Shown here: piece after piece, positions 1 to 6,911 of the stretch | Numbering within the stretch: the stretch's first letter is position 1 | Layout of the letters: every line of letters starts with the position of its first letter | Assembly: GCA_905205975.1 (NCBI GenBank) | Contig: CAJLFQ010000041.1 | Span: forward strand, 1-18,697 | Length of the DNA: 18,697 nucleotides | Source: an uncultured Eubacteriales bacterium | GTDB lineage: Bacteria; Bacillota; Clostridia; Oscillospirales; QAMX01 | Direction: 5' to 3' | Notes under the pieces: model-generated | The model's input: only the letters and a program-made list of their open reading frames with translations | Told to the model about the DNA's origin: nothing | The model's database searches: none | Position numbers and translations under genes: made by a program

Positions 1-66
1 TGCTGCGCTCGTTTCAATTTGTCTGGCCAGTGTTTCCAGAAGCAGATTCAGCTGTTTGTCTGACAT
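1..66 (-). CDS. N-terminus of an unidentified protein, cut by the window edge
   Basis: On the minus strand an ATG at 66 opens a frame reading MSDKQLNLLLETLARQIETSAA that is still open at base 1. A GGCGGGAG ribosome-binding stretch lies just upstream. The start lies inside the last codons of the SIMPL-domain gene (stop at 48-50), a 19-base overlap that suggests translational coupling as the last visible member of the same operon. The 22 visible residues look like an amphipathic helix but are too few to assign a family. Confidence 0.55.
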   Translation of the reverse strand, partial: MSDKQLNLLLETLARQIETSAA

Positions 67-725
67 ATTTCTCCCGCCTTTTCTGTGTCTGCATATTCGT
101 TTTCCGCAGTATGCCAGACGATGTCGATCGACGCGTGCTCCGTCCTTGTCGGCGCCTGCAATTGATCAGAGAGCATGGCTTTCCGCGTCGCGCCGTATGC
201 GCCGGTTGGGGTCACACGATCGTCCATGCCCAAATCTTCGACATCGTCTCTGCATTCCGCCCGGTCAATCCCGGTAATTTTCTGTCCGACGGCGGCTGCA
301 ATCTGTTCCGCCCGCCGTTTGGAATCCGCCAGCGCTTCCTGAAGCAGCGCTTCGTGGATTGCTTTTTGATTGGACACCCGATGGGTGCAGCTGAAGTCTA
401 TCCGGCTGTTGATCGATTGAACCAATGTCATGAGATCGTTGATTCTGACCATGTCAAACGCCGTTTGAAACGTCATCGACCGAACAGCAGACATCATTTT
501 TTTGTCGTCTTCATCGGTTTCCTCGACTTCATTTTCGCCGAGGCGCACTGTTTTCGGGTCGATCCCGGCATCGCCAAGCGTCTGCAAAAGCTGCTCGCTC
601 TGCCGGAGCAGATTCTCAATGGCCTGTGCCGTCGTTTTGGCGCTGACAGTGCACCTCAGATGGATTTCAACCGCATCGCACGGAACTTCCCGGTATGCGG
701 TTCCGGTGGTGTAAATCCGGCCCAT
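48..725 (-). CDS. SIMPL-domain (DUF541) protein
   Basis: A 225-residue protein. The start ATG at 725 is preceded by AAGGAGGT at ideal spacing, which rejects the longer upstream extension of the frame. It begins MGRIYTTGTAYREVPCDAVE, the 'extra beta-strand then amphipathic helices' pattern of the SIMPL/DUF541 family. A helical central part follows (SEQLLQTLGDAGIDPKTVRL), then a second beta-alpha half with KAIHEALLQEALADSKRRAEQIAAA, the characteristic 'A..DA..RAE.IA...G' segment, and LGQKI-like residues. Many family members are secreted or periplasmic, but no signal peptide is visible here, so a cytoplasmic location is likely. The biochemical role of the family is poorly defined. The gene lies 28 bases downstream of the SWIM-domain gene, probably in one transcript. 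Confidence 0.8.
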   Translation of the reverse strand: MGRIYTTGTAYREVPCDAVEIHLRCTVSAKTTAQAIENLLRQSEQLLQTLGDAGIDPKTVRLGENEVEETDEDDKKMMSAVRSMTFQTAFDMVRINDLMTLVQSINSRIDFSCTHRVSNQKAIHEALLQEALADSKRRAEQIAAAVGQKITGIDRAECRDDVEDLGMDDRVTPTGAYGATRKAMLSDQLQAPTRTEHASIDIVWHTAENEYADTEKAGEICQTNS

Positions 726-753
726 TTGAAATACCTCCTTTTCAAATCTCCGT

Positions 754-1533
754 TCAGGCTTCCAGCCGGATGGATCCGGTTTCACGCCCGGAGATGGCGT
801 ATGCAAACAGCGTTTCTTTCTGAATCGCGGAGAAAAACCCGCTCTTCTGCCATGCGCCTGCATGGTTTCTCTGTGCCCATGCAAGCAGATCGCGGAGTGC
901 ACAGAGCACGGCATATTCATGTTTGCAGGCGCCGTAAACATAGCAGGAGCACGTCATGCCGCTGACTTTTTTGCCGTCGCAGACAAACGTCACCTCGTAA
1001 AGCTGTTCTCCGCGGACAATGGCATATCCCTGCGTGCCCTCCAGACGGAGATACAGCACGCGGCCTTCCGCCGTATCCTGTCTGCCTTTTGCGCCAGACG
1101 GTTCGGCCGCTTCCAGATCATCCAGCGCGTATGCCGTATCGTCTCCGCCGGTGCAGACGACATCGTCTGCGTCGTCCGGCATATCAAGCCATGCGGCAAT
1201 CGTTTCCCGTGGAAGTACCGCCGGGTCGAATGCAGCGAAATAAGCGCCGGCCATTGCGAGGCGGCCATCAACCTCCGGTGCAACAACGGCCACAACCCGC
1301 TGATATGCAGACAGCCGGATGCGGAACCCATACTGGATTGCCGTCACACGCCCCATCAGCCGCGACAGCTTGCCGCTCACCCGGACCAGATCGCCGCAGC
1401 GCAGGTCAAAGCGGTCGTTGTAATAGGCCAGCGTCCGGCCGTTCGCCGGGAAGTATACCTGCACCAGCGACTGTTTCGGCACAGGCTTTTTCCGTTGTCT
1501 GCCGTTTGTATCCAGATACAGTGCAACACGCAT
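754..1533 (-). CDS. Stand-alone SWIM zinc-finger protein
   Basis: A 259-residue protein, counted from the ATG at 1533 (MRVALYLDTNGRQRKK), which has GAGGG seven bases upstream; an in-frame ATG at 1566 lacks such a site. Near the C-terminus, C195-S-C197-x5-C203-K-H205 is a CxCx5CxH SWIM zinc-binding motif, which in other proteins mediates DNA or protein contacts. The N-terminal ~90 residues form a beta-rich region (QVYFPANGRTLAYYNDRFDL, GDLVRVSGKLSRLMGRVTAI) and the middle is acidic (DMPDDADDVV, GGDDTAYALDDLEAAEP). SWIM motifs are often carried by Snf2 helicases, but no helicase domain or helicase neighbour is present. It is the first gene of the minus-strand set with the SIMPL gene and has a good promoter at 1601-1629. 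The molecular role is unknown. Confidence 0.72.
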   Translation of the reverse strand: MRVALYLDTNGRQRKKPVPKQSLVQVYFPANGRTLAYYNDRFDLRCGDLVRVSGKLSRLMGRVTAIQYGFRIRLSAYQRVVAVVAPEVDGRLAMAGAYFAAFDPAVLPRETIAAWLDMPDDADDVVCTGGDDTAYALDDLEAAEPSGAKGRQDTAEGRVLYLRLEGTQGYAIVRGEQLYEVTFVCDGKKVSGMTCSCYVYGACKHEYAVLCALRDLLAWAQRNHAGAWQKSGFFSAIQKETLFAYAISGRETGSIRLEA

Positions 1534-1600
1534 TGTTTTCCCTCTTTTCATGTTGGGATGCTTCATTTGATCCCGAATTCATTCTCTTTTTGACGTCTCT

Positions 1601-1629
1601 ATCATAGCATATCTGCGCCGATTTCGCAA
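1601..1629 (-). promoter_or_regulatory. Sigma-A promoter for the SWIM-SIMPL operon
   Basis: On the minus strand TTGCGA (1629-1624) and TATGAT (1606-1601) are separated by exactly 17 bases. The -10 lies about 70 bases upstream of the SWIM start codon. A long perfect inverted repeat abuts the -35 (1631-1662). Confidence 0.7.
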
Positions 1630-1630
1630 G

Positions 1631-1662
1631 CGTTTGCTGTCGCAAAATCATGACAGCAAACG
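1631..1662. repeat. Perfect 11-bp inverted repeat upstream of the -35 box
   Basis: CGTTTGCTGTC and GACAGCAAACG are perfect complements around a 10-base spacer. The element ends two bases before the -35 box of the SWIM-operon promoter and has no T-tract, so it looks more like an operator or activator site than a terminator. Confidence 0.6.
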
Positions 1663-1680
1663 TTCGGAAGGCGCCTATGC

Positions 1681-1714
1681 AGAAAAGCGGACGGCAAAAA
1701 CCGTCCGCTTTTCT
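1681..1714 (-). terminator. Rho-independent terminator of the WYL/membrane protein transcript
   Basis: A perfect 14-bp stem (AGAAAAGCGGACGG with its complement) closes a 6-base loop. In the minus direction the GC-rich stem is followed by TTTTCT. It lies 75 bases after the stop of the coiled-coil membrane protein. The A-rich other side could make it work in both directions. Confidence 0.8.
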
Positions 1715-1789
1715 GGGAAATGTACTTGATTGGGCCGCAAGGGCCGCTGCGGCTTCTCTGCATCGGTGCAGCATCCCGCACGGTTCCGG

Positions 1790-2113
1790 TTACAGCTGCT
1801 TCAGGCAGCGTTTCAGCTTGCGTTCCTTTTCCGAAAGGCGGTTCATTTTTTCTGTAACCGTCAGCAGTTTTTGCAGTTCCGCCGCATCCGCCGTGTCGTG
1901 ATTCAGCTGCGCATCCAGCCGTTCAAGCAGGGCCAGCTCCGTCTGAACCGTTTCGAGCTGTTTGGTCAGCTCCGCCCGTGTCCGGCGTTTCTCAGCCAGC
2001 TGCCGTTTGTTTTCGGCCTCTTCCTGATCGATCTCTCGAGATGCTTTGCGGAAATCCTTGATGACAATGCTCAGAAAGACGATGACAATGTATGCAAGAA
2101 AAACCCATTTCAC
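1790..2113 (-). CDS. Small membrane-anchored coiled-coil protein
   Basis: A 107-residue protein if translation starts at the GTG at 2113, which has AAGGA ten bases upstream; a TTG at 2173 would add 20 polar residues without a good ribosome site. Residues 3-18 (WVFLAYIVIVFLSIVI) form one transmembrane segment. The rest is highly charged and heptad-like (KRRTRAELTKQLETVQTELALLERLDAQL), predicted to be a cytoplasmic coiled coil. No family is recognised. It sits 56 bases downstream of the WYL regulator and is followed by a strong terminator, so the two are probably co-transcribed. Its layout, one membrane helix plus a coiled coil, suggests a structural or scaffold role, which is only inference. 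Confidence 0.65.
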   Translation of the reverse strand: MKWVFLAYIVIVFLSIVIKDFRKASREIDQEEAENKRQLAEKRRTRAELTKQLETVQTELALLERLDAQLNHDTADAAELQKLLTVTEKMNRLSEKERKLKRCLKQL

Positions 2114-2169
2114 GGCTGCATATTCCTTTCGTTTGAAACGCGCTTGGCATGCGATGGCAGGACCCCTTT

Positions 2170-3147
2170 TCAAAGAAGCGAGGCTGCGCGTTTCTTATAG
2201 GCCGCGTTCAGGCTTTCCGGCCGCAAAATATCCATCTGACCGGCAAACTGGAACAGCCAGCCCCAGAAGACCGGGCTGACCTGCACCTGCACGGTCGTCT
2301 GACAGCAGTCTCCGCCGGTTTCGAAGATCCGGGTTTCTTCTCCGAATTTATCAAAGACCACACCAATCAGCTGTTTGTCGAATGCCAGCGTCACTTCTGT
2401 CACCGGCCCGTCGTACATTTTGAAGACCTGCTCGGTGTAGCTGCTGATCTCCGTGCGCAGCGTCAGCGCTTCTTTGGAGATACTGTTCTCCATACAGGCG
2501 ACCTGATCCATCCGATCCACGCGGTAGTTGGCCGTTTTGCCGTATTTGGCACTGTAACCGACCAGATAGTAGTTGTCTTCATAAAAAACAAGCGCCACCG
2601 GCTCAACGGTGTAAGAATTTCCTTCTTTGCGGTATTCTTTTCCGCGGTTTGCTTTCAGGTCAAAATAGCGGAATGCGACCTGCTTTTGCTGCTGAATTGC
2701 ACCCTCCAGCGTGCCGACGTTATAGTAGATGGCTTCGTTGCTGTGCTTGCGGGTGTTGAAGCAGACCATGCTGCCCCTCAAAAGCTCCGCACGATGGCTT
2801 CCGCCCAAGTTGGCAATTTTCGCAATCAGCTCCGCCGTTTTCTTTTCCGTGATGAAGCTGGACGCCTGCACGGCATCGATCAGAATCTTCAGCTCCGGGA
2901 CAGAAAAGCTCCGGTCTTCGATATAATAGCCCTTTTCCCGGCTGACCCAGCAGTTCATGACTTCAAAGCCCTGTTCGTTGAGCAGCGCAATATCTTTGTA
3001 AAGCGTCCGGCGGTCGCAGGAAATACCTGCCGCATCCAAACGGTCCAGAATTTCCGTCGTTGTCAGCGGGTTCTGTTCGTCCGTCTCCTGCCGCAGCAAT
3101 TCCACAAGGCGGAGTAATTTCATCTTTTGAGAGTTTGCCTGTGCCAT
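2170..3147 (-). CDS. WYL-domain transcriptional regulator with N-terminal helix-turn-helix
   Basis: A 325-residue protein. The ATG at 3147 (MAQANSQKMKLLRLVELLRQ) is preceded by GGGGGTG at seven bases and is preferred over upstream in-frame starts. Residues about 8-70 are a winged HTH of the HTH_11/DeoR-like kind (LTTTEILDRLDAAGISCDRRTLYKDIALL). Residues about 130-240 are a WYL ligand-sensing domain (QVAFRYFDLKANRG, TVEPVALVFYEDNYYLVGYS, NYRVDRMDQVACME). The C-terminal part (VTLAFDKQLIGVVFDKFGEE, then a beta-strand region) is the usual WYL C-terminal extension. WYL regulators respond to nucleic acid or nucleotide ligands in several characterised cases. A 17-spaced promoter is present at 3200-3228. 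The target is not evident; it may control itself and the downstream membrane protein. Confidence 0.9.
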   Translation of the reverse strand: MAQANSQKMKLLRLVELLRQETDEQNPLTTTEILDRLDAAGISCDRRTLYKDIALLNEQGFEVMNCWVSREKGYYIEDRSFSVPELKILIDAVQASSFITEKKTAELIAKIANLGGSHRAELLRGSMVCFNTRKHSNEAIYYNVGTLEGAIQQQKQVAFRYFDLKANRGKEYRKEGNSYTVEPVALVFYEDNYYLVGYSAKYGKTANYRVDRMDQVACMENSISKEALTLRTEISSYTEQVFKMYDGPVTEVTLAFDKQLIGVVFDKFGEETRIFETGGDCCQTTVQVQVSPVFWGWLFQFAGQMDILRPESLNAAYKKRAASLL

Positions 3148-3199
3148 CGTGTACACCCCCGTCGCGTTCTGAGCCGCATCTGCGCGTTCTTTATCAAAT

Positions 3200-3228
3200 A
3201 TTGTATCATAAATCGTTCGGTCTTGCAA
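3200..3228 (-). promoter_or_regulatory. Sigma-A promoter for the WYL regulator
   Basis: Minus-strand TTGCAA (3228-3223) and TACAAT (3205-3200) with a 17-base spacer, about 55 bases before the start codon. The spacer and -10 are AT-rich against a GC-rich background. Confidence 0.75.
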
Positions 3229-3300
3229 GATTTTGGTGTCGCAATTTTGTGACAGTATGTGTTTTTTGCCTCTTTTTTTGTTTTTCCGGCAATTTCCACC

Positions 3301-3352
3301 GCGGCAAAAAAGACCCTCTCAGGCCGGAAGCATGGGGGCCGGTCTGAGAGGG
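3301..3352 (-). terminator. Rho-independent terminator, copy 1 of an exact 52-bp repeat
   Basis: In the minus direction CCCTCTCAGACCGG pairs with CCGGCCTGAGAGGG (one G-T pair) around an 11-base loop, followed by TCTTTTTT. The whole 52 bases are identical to 5451-5502. It would end transcription of the tandem XRE regulators after reading through the DUF296 remnant. Confidence 0.85.
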
Positions 3353-3359
3353 GATGAGT

Positions 3360-3610
3360 TGGTTTCCTTTGATGGCTAATGTGATGGCTAATGGCCGCCG
3401 GATAGGGCAGCGAACGGCATAATCCCTTTTGCCTTTTCTTTTTCTTCTATTATGGAAGATGCCGGCGGGAAAATCATTCATGGTGTCCAGCGCCTGCATG
3501 GTGCGCTGGAAGGATCGCACGATTCCGTTTACACGGCTCAACCGTTCAATAGATGCTGCGGCTTTTTCCAAAGGAAGGCAAAGCGCGCTGTTCTCCCTTA
3601 TTTTTGAAAA
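3360..3610 (-). pseudogene. Remnant of a PPC/DUF296 gene
   Basis: Read on the minus strand from about 3610, an open but start-less segment translates to a decayed copy of the intact DUF296 protein encoded at 5571-5990. AAASIERLSRVNGIV...TMQALDTMNDFPAGIF aligns without gaps to GEEILEQLAVVAEKE...SVQALGAIDDFTVGVF, and the DNA is recognisably similar around 3440-3500 versus 5815-5880. The 3' two-thirds of the domain, including the HLH metal-binding motif, are missing, and the 5' end runs into the last codons of the XRE gene that stops at 3598. The same terminator as the intact gene follows it. No start codon with a ribosome site is visible, so I do not regard it as expressed. Confidence 0.65.
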
Positions 3611-4425
3611 AACGGCGTGCTTCTCCAATGCATCTGCAAAGAGTATGCGCCTTGATATCCGATTTCACGCGCAATCAAAAACAATGCGATCAGGTTGTGC
3701 GTCGGATGGAGATAGAGTAACGTTCTCCTCTGATTATTGATCGTGATCTGCTGTTTCTGAACGACACACAGAAGAGACAGTTCCTCAATCACCCCGGCGA
3801 TTCGTTCGTCGCCAATGCCGCACGCGCTTGCAAGAACCACATCTTCAAAGATATCGTTTTCAGCCTTATGGTACAGCCAGATCAGCGCATTCATGGTGTC
3901 TTCATGGGATAAGGCCGAAAAAATCTCCTGCAATTTTTGTCTGTCTTTCAGGAAGTGACCAAATCCATCTTCCGGCTGCGGGAATACCGCAAAGAAAGGC
4001 TCTCTGCCGTTTGAAACCATTGTAAATCCATTGTCCTGCAGAATATACGAGGCGTTGTGTTGGTTCTTGATTTCATTCGGATCATATCCTTTTTCGATTT
4101 CCATGCGGCAATTGAACAGTCCGCGTTCGATTTGCCAGCAGATGTCCCGTGCCAGCTGAAAATGATTGTCCGAGTCTGTTTGATCGAACAATGCGATTAC
4201 CCTGCGCGAAAGATCCGGCATAGAAACCGCATCGTTGCCAAACAGTTCGTCAAGAGAGACCGAAAGCGCATTGGCAAGCGGCACCAGAAGCGCCCCGTCA
4301 GGGTATGTTTCGCTTGTTTCCCATTTGGATACCGCTTGTGCCGAGATACCGAGTTTTGCGGCCAATTGTTCCTGTGTCAGATTCTTTTTGAGGCGGAACC
4401 TTTTTACGTTCTCCGATAAGCACAT
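3598..4425 (-). CDS. XRE-family transcriptional regulator, second of a tandem pair
   Basis: A 275-residue protein. Residues 1-62 are a classic Cro/CI-type helix-turn-helix (ENVKRFRLKKNLTQEQLAAK, LGISAQAVSKWETSETYPDG). The remaining ~200 residues have no domain I can name, but they align in part with the C-terminal half of the upstream neighbour (IFSALSHEDTMNALIWLYHK versus FFRFLSAEDALSVLYFIHS; ACGIGDERIAGVIEEL versus HTGVPEERASVILKQF), so the two are paralogues. The start ATG lies one base after the TAA of the upstream gene, and its GGAGGG site is inside that gene's last codons, so the pair is translationally coupled. The C-terminal half probably senses a signal or mediates pairing; the target is unknown. 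Confidence 0.85.
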   Translation of the reverse strand: MCLSENVKRFRLKKNLTQEQLAAKLGISAQAVSKWETSETYPDGALLVPLANALSVSLDELFGNDAVSMPDLSRRVIALFDQTDSDNHFQLARDICWQIERGLFNCRMEIEKGYDPNEIKNQHNASYILQDNGFTMVSNGREPFFAVFPQPEDGFGHFLKDRQKLQEIFSALSHEDTMNALIWLYHKAENDIFEDVVLASACGIGDERIAGVIEELSLLCVVQKQQITINNQRRTLLYLHPTHNLIALFLIAREIGYQGAYSLQMHWRSTPFFQK

Positions 4426-4426
4426 C

Positions 4427-5290
4427 TTATTTCCCTCCGATCATTTTGCATTCGCTATTGAAGTTATACTCGTAGCACGCTTCGCCGCACATTTTGTCAT
4501 ACGCAAGTGCAAGCACAGACAGCACAGTGCCGTCTCCGGCGCATTCATAAATATCCATGTCCCCTTCGGCAAGATGCGCTGTCAGGCTGCTGCACCCACC
4601 CACGCCGCAAAACTGTTTCAGAATGACCGAAGCGCGTTCCTCCGGCACGCCGGTATGGGTCGACACATAACCGGCTGTGAACGTTTGAGGACAATCCGTT
4701 GAGTGGATAAAATAAAGCACTGAGAGCGCGTCCTCCGCAGACAGAAACCGAAAGAAGCGCACAATAGCCTGCTGCTTTTTTGGATCATTCAGCCATGCAA
4801 AATTGTTTTTGTTCTGCAGCAGCGAAACGGAAAAGTTGACATTTTCAGAGCTGGCTGTCAGCTGAAAGAGTTCCGGTGTAACGATTTGTGAGCGATAGGA
4901 ATCCGAGTATTCTGACGGATAGGCATACTCGCCGTCGGTCTCTTCATCTTCGCAGCTGGAAGCCGCATTGTAAAGCGCCGGAATCAAGGCTCTTTCCATT
5001 TCAAATGCCTTCAGAATCGATGCTTTCCAGCCTGATCCCTCGATCACACTGCGAACCGCCTCCTTTGTGTCATTGGCTTTGTCATTTGACAAGTCCAGCA
5101 GCGCATCCGCGGGAACATCAAAGTATTTTGCCAACTCCACAAGCATGGGGAGATCCGGCATGGATGCCCCGTTTTCCCACTTTGAAACGGTTTTGTTGGA
5201 AATTGACAGGTTTTGTGCCAGTTCATCCTGCGTTACACCCTTTGCCAATCTGAACTGTACCAATTTTTCGGCTATTTTGCATTCGCACAT
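4427..5290 (-). CDS. XRE-family transcriptional regulator, first of a tandem pair
   Basis: A 287-residue protein starting MCECKIAEKLVQFRLAKGVT at the ATG at 5290, with GAGAGG nine bases upstream; longer in-frame extensions run through the promoter and are rejected. Residues about 6-65 are a Cro/CI-type helix-turn-helix (TQDELAQNLSISNKTVSKWE followed by NGASMPDLPMLVELAKYFDV). After an acidic linker (SSCEDEETDGEYAYPSEYSD) the C-terminal half contains a helical region shared with the downstream paralogue, then a cysteine-rich end (FCGVGGCSS, KMCGEACYEYN). A near-consensus promoter lies at 5343-5371. Being the first gene of a two-gene operon, and a paralogue of the second, it may form a heteromeric repressor with it. 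Confidence 0.85.
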   Translation of the reverse strand: MCECKIAEKLVQFRLAKGVTQDELAQNLSISNKTVSKWENGASMPDLPMLVELAKYFDVPADALLDLSNDKANDTKEAVRSVIEGSGWKASILKAFEMERALIPALYNAASSCEDEETDGEYAYPSEYSDSYRSQIVTPELFQLTASSENVNFSVSLLQNKNNFAWLNDPKKQQAIVRFFRFLSAEDALSVLYFIHSTDCPQTFTAGYVSTHTGVPEERASVILKQFCGVGGCSSLTAHLAEGDMDIYECAGDGTVLSVLALAYDKMCGEACYEYNFNSECKMIGGK

Positions 5291-5342
5291 TGGTGTTTTC
5301 CTCTCGTATCGTAAAGAATCAAGTTCCGGAGCTTGTGCCTTC

Positions 5343-5371
5343 ATTATAAACGAAACCACCAGTAGAGTCAA
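5343..5371 (-). promoter_or_regulatory. Strong sigma-A promoter for the XRE pair
   Basis: Minus-strand TTGACT (5371-5366), 17-base spacer, TATAAT (5348-5343), about 55 bases before the start codon. An imperfect dyad (CACAGACTCTCT ... AGAGACTTGTG, 5386-5413) lies just upstream of the -35 and could be an autoregulatory operator. Confidence 0.85.
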
Positions 5372-5450
5372 CAGAGTGGTATTCCACAGACTCTCTGATT
5401 TAGAGACTTGTGTTTCAAGCAATCAAACATCTGTGGGATTTACGCTGTCT

Positions 5451-5502
5451 GCGGCAAAAAAGACCCTCTCAGGCCGGAAGCATGGGGGCCGGTCTGAGAG
5501 GG
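5451..5502 (-). terminator. Rho-independent terminator of the DUF296 gene, copy 2 of the 52-bp repeat
   Basis: Identical over 52 bases to 3301-3352. In the minus direction a 14-bp stem with one G-T pair is followed by TCTTTTTT, 68 bases after the stop of the DUF296 gene. Confidence 0.88.
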
Positions 5503-5570
5503 CTCGTTTCATTTTCTTTGTTTTCTTCGATTTTCCTTTGTGTCGCGCCGGGCGCGGCAGAATCTGCGGG

Positions 5571-5990
5571 TTAGAAGCGGAAAAGATTCAGGCCGACTTC
5601 TTCACTGAACGCCCGGTCGACGGTTCCGTCGATCAGTGTGATCACCATTTCGCAGGTTGCGCTGATTTGGGCGCGGTTCAGGTGGCCGCCGAAGACCATG
5701 CCCTGTTCGTTGCCTACGCTCATATGAAGATGCGCATAGTATGCGCCGTTCATTGTGCTGATGGTACCGGTCAGCGACACGATTTCAAAGTTGCCCTGAA
5801 ACCGGTTGGAGGCATACTGTTTTTCCTTTGTATGGAAGACGCCGACGGTGAAATCGTCGATGGCGCCCAGCGCCTGCACCGAAGCCAGCCGAATCTTTTC
5901 TTTTTCGGCGACCACTGCCAGCTGTTCCAAAATTTCTTCGCCGCGATCCATCCGCACGACGATCTGATTGCCAAATTTCCGATATTCCAT
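5571..5990 (-). CDS. PPC/DUF296 domain protein (AT-hook-associated, prokaryotic type)
   Basis: A 139-residue single-domain protein, the usual length for bacterial DUF296 members. The ATG at 5990 has AGGAGGT eight bases upstream, excluding the long upstream extension. Hallmarks are an N-terminal MEYRKFGNQIVVRMDRGEEI strand, the central SVQALGAIDDFTVGVF core, and the metal-binding HLH at 87-89 (YYAHLHMSV) followed by GGHL at 101-104. Bacterial members form trimers that bind a metal through these histidines. The family is annotated as DNA-binding mainly by similarity to plant AHL proteins, so the true role is uncertain. It has its own promoter (6097-6125) and terminator (5451-5502). A decayed paralogue sits at 3360-3610. 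Confidence 0.88.
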   Translation of the reverse strand: MEYRKFGNQIVVRMDRGEEILEQLAVVAEKEKIRLASVQALGAIDDFTVGVFHTKEKQYASNRFQGNFEIVSLTGTISTMNGAYYAHLHMSVGNEQGMVFGGHLNRAQISATCEMVITLIDGTVDRAFSEEVGLNLFRF

Positions 5991-6096
5991 TTGTTCATAC
6001 CTCCTGTGATGTCCGCGTTTGCCGTGTGCCGTCCGCCCGTGACGCCGCTGTGTCTGCCGGGCGAACCGGTCTGCGTCAAGCCGTTTGCGCGCATAC

Positions 6097-6125
6097 AGTA
6101 TATCATAGAAGCGCGCGCTTGTAAA
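6097..6125 (-). promoter_or_regulatory. Sigma-A promoter for the DUF296 gene
   Basis: Minus-strand TTTACA (6125-6120), 17-base spacer, TATACT (6102-6097). It begins 12 bases downstream of the methyltransferase stop codon. The spacer includes a GCGCGCGC run that is self-complementary. Confidence 0.75.
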
Positions 6126-6136
6126 GGCGGGCGGCT

Positions 6137-6910
6137 TTATTTGCGCCCGATGATCATGACCCATCTGTGGTCGAATTTGATGGCTGTCCCGTCTCTATAC
6201 GGCGCAAACCCGGTTTTCTCTCCGCCGGCAAGCTCCTCTTCCATGCGTGTTTTGATCTCATTTTGGATCGGTTCAGGCGTTTCGGTATGATCCAGCCAGT
6301 TCTGAAGCACCATCGGCATGCGAACCGTTTCGCACCGCAGCACGCTGAGGCCGTGCCTGCGGTACAGTTCGAGCATTTCTGCACGGCTGAGCGTATGGAC
6401 ATGGGACGGATCGCGGCGTCTGTCGATTTGATCCGCCGTCTCCCGCAGGGGTTCCTCTGCTGCCGCCATATCGATCAGCACGAGCTTGCCGCCCGGCTTC
6501 AAAACGCGCACCATCTCGGCAAACGGCGTCTCGATATCCGGGAAATGATGGAACGCCAGTCTGGAAAAAACGATCTCGAAGCTGCTGTCCAAAAACGGCA
6601 GTTCAGCGGCGTCGCCGAGTACAAAATGGATGTTGCCGATCTGTTCCCCTTCCGCCGCAGTCCTACCGACGGCCAACATTGCAGGCGTCATATCCAGACA
6701 GGTCTCACTGCCTGCATACGGCGCAATCGCGCGCCCGCAGGCGCAGGTTCCGGCGGCGACTTCCAAAACGGCATCCGTTTTCCAGGGGGCAATTTTGGAA
6801 ACCGCATCCGCCAGATACGTTTTTTGGGAGAAGTTCATGCGTTCGCTCTCAAAACCGCCTGCCTGCTGGGTAAAGGCTCTGCGGATTTCAGCTTGATTGG
6901 AGGATCTCAT
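6137..6910 (-). CDS. Class I SAM-dependent methyltransferase
   Basis: A 257-residue protein. Motif I is VLEVAAGTCACG (48-59), an acidic post-strand-2 residue sits in CLDMTPAMLAVGR (D73), the post-III region is VLGDAAELPF (D100), the motif IV/V area is FSRLAFHHFPD, and VLKPGGKLVLID (136-147) is the typical 'LKPGG' turn. This is the Methyltransf_11/UbiE-like fold; the substrate cannot be told from sequence. HHFPD rather than a DNA-MTase NPPY/DPPY motif argues for a small-molecule substrate. The ATG is one base after the TGA of the upstream ogt-like gene (TGATATG), indicating translational coupling; it has no good independent ribosome site. It is the last gene of the MATE-ogt-methyltransferase operon. 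Confidence 0.88.
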   Translation of the reverse strand: MRSSNQAEIRRAFTQQAGGFESERMNFSQKTYLADAVSKIAPWKTDAVLEVAAGTCACGRAIAPYAGSETCLDMTPAMLAVGRTAAEGEQIGNIHFVLGDAAELPFLDSSFEIVFSRLAFHHFPDIETPFAEMVRVLKPGGKLVLIDMAAAEEPLRETADQIDRRRDPSHVHTLSRAEMLELYRRHGLSVLRCETVRMPMVLQNWLDHTETPEPIQNEIKTRMEEELAGGEKTGFAPYRDGTAIKFDHRWVMIIGRK

Positions 6911-6911
6911 A

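Noticed and set aside
5067..6290. A 407-codon plus-strand frame over the DUF296 gene and its promoter
   Set aside because: It runs antisense to two recognised genes, a terminator and a promoter, and its sequence is low-complexity with no domain.
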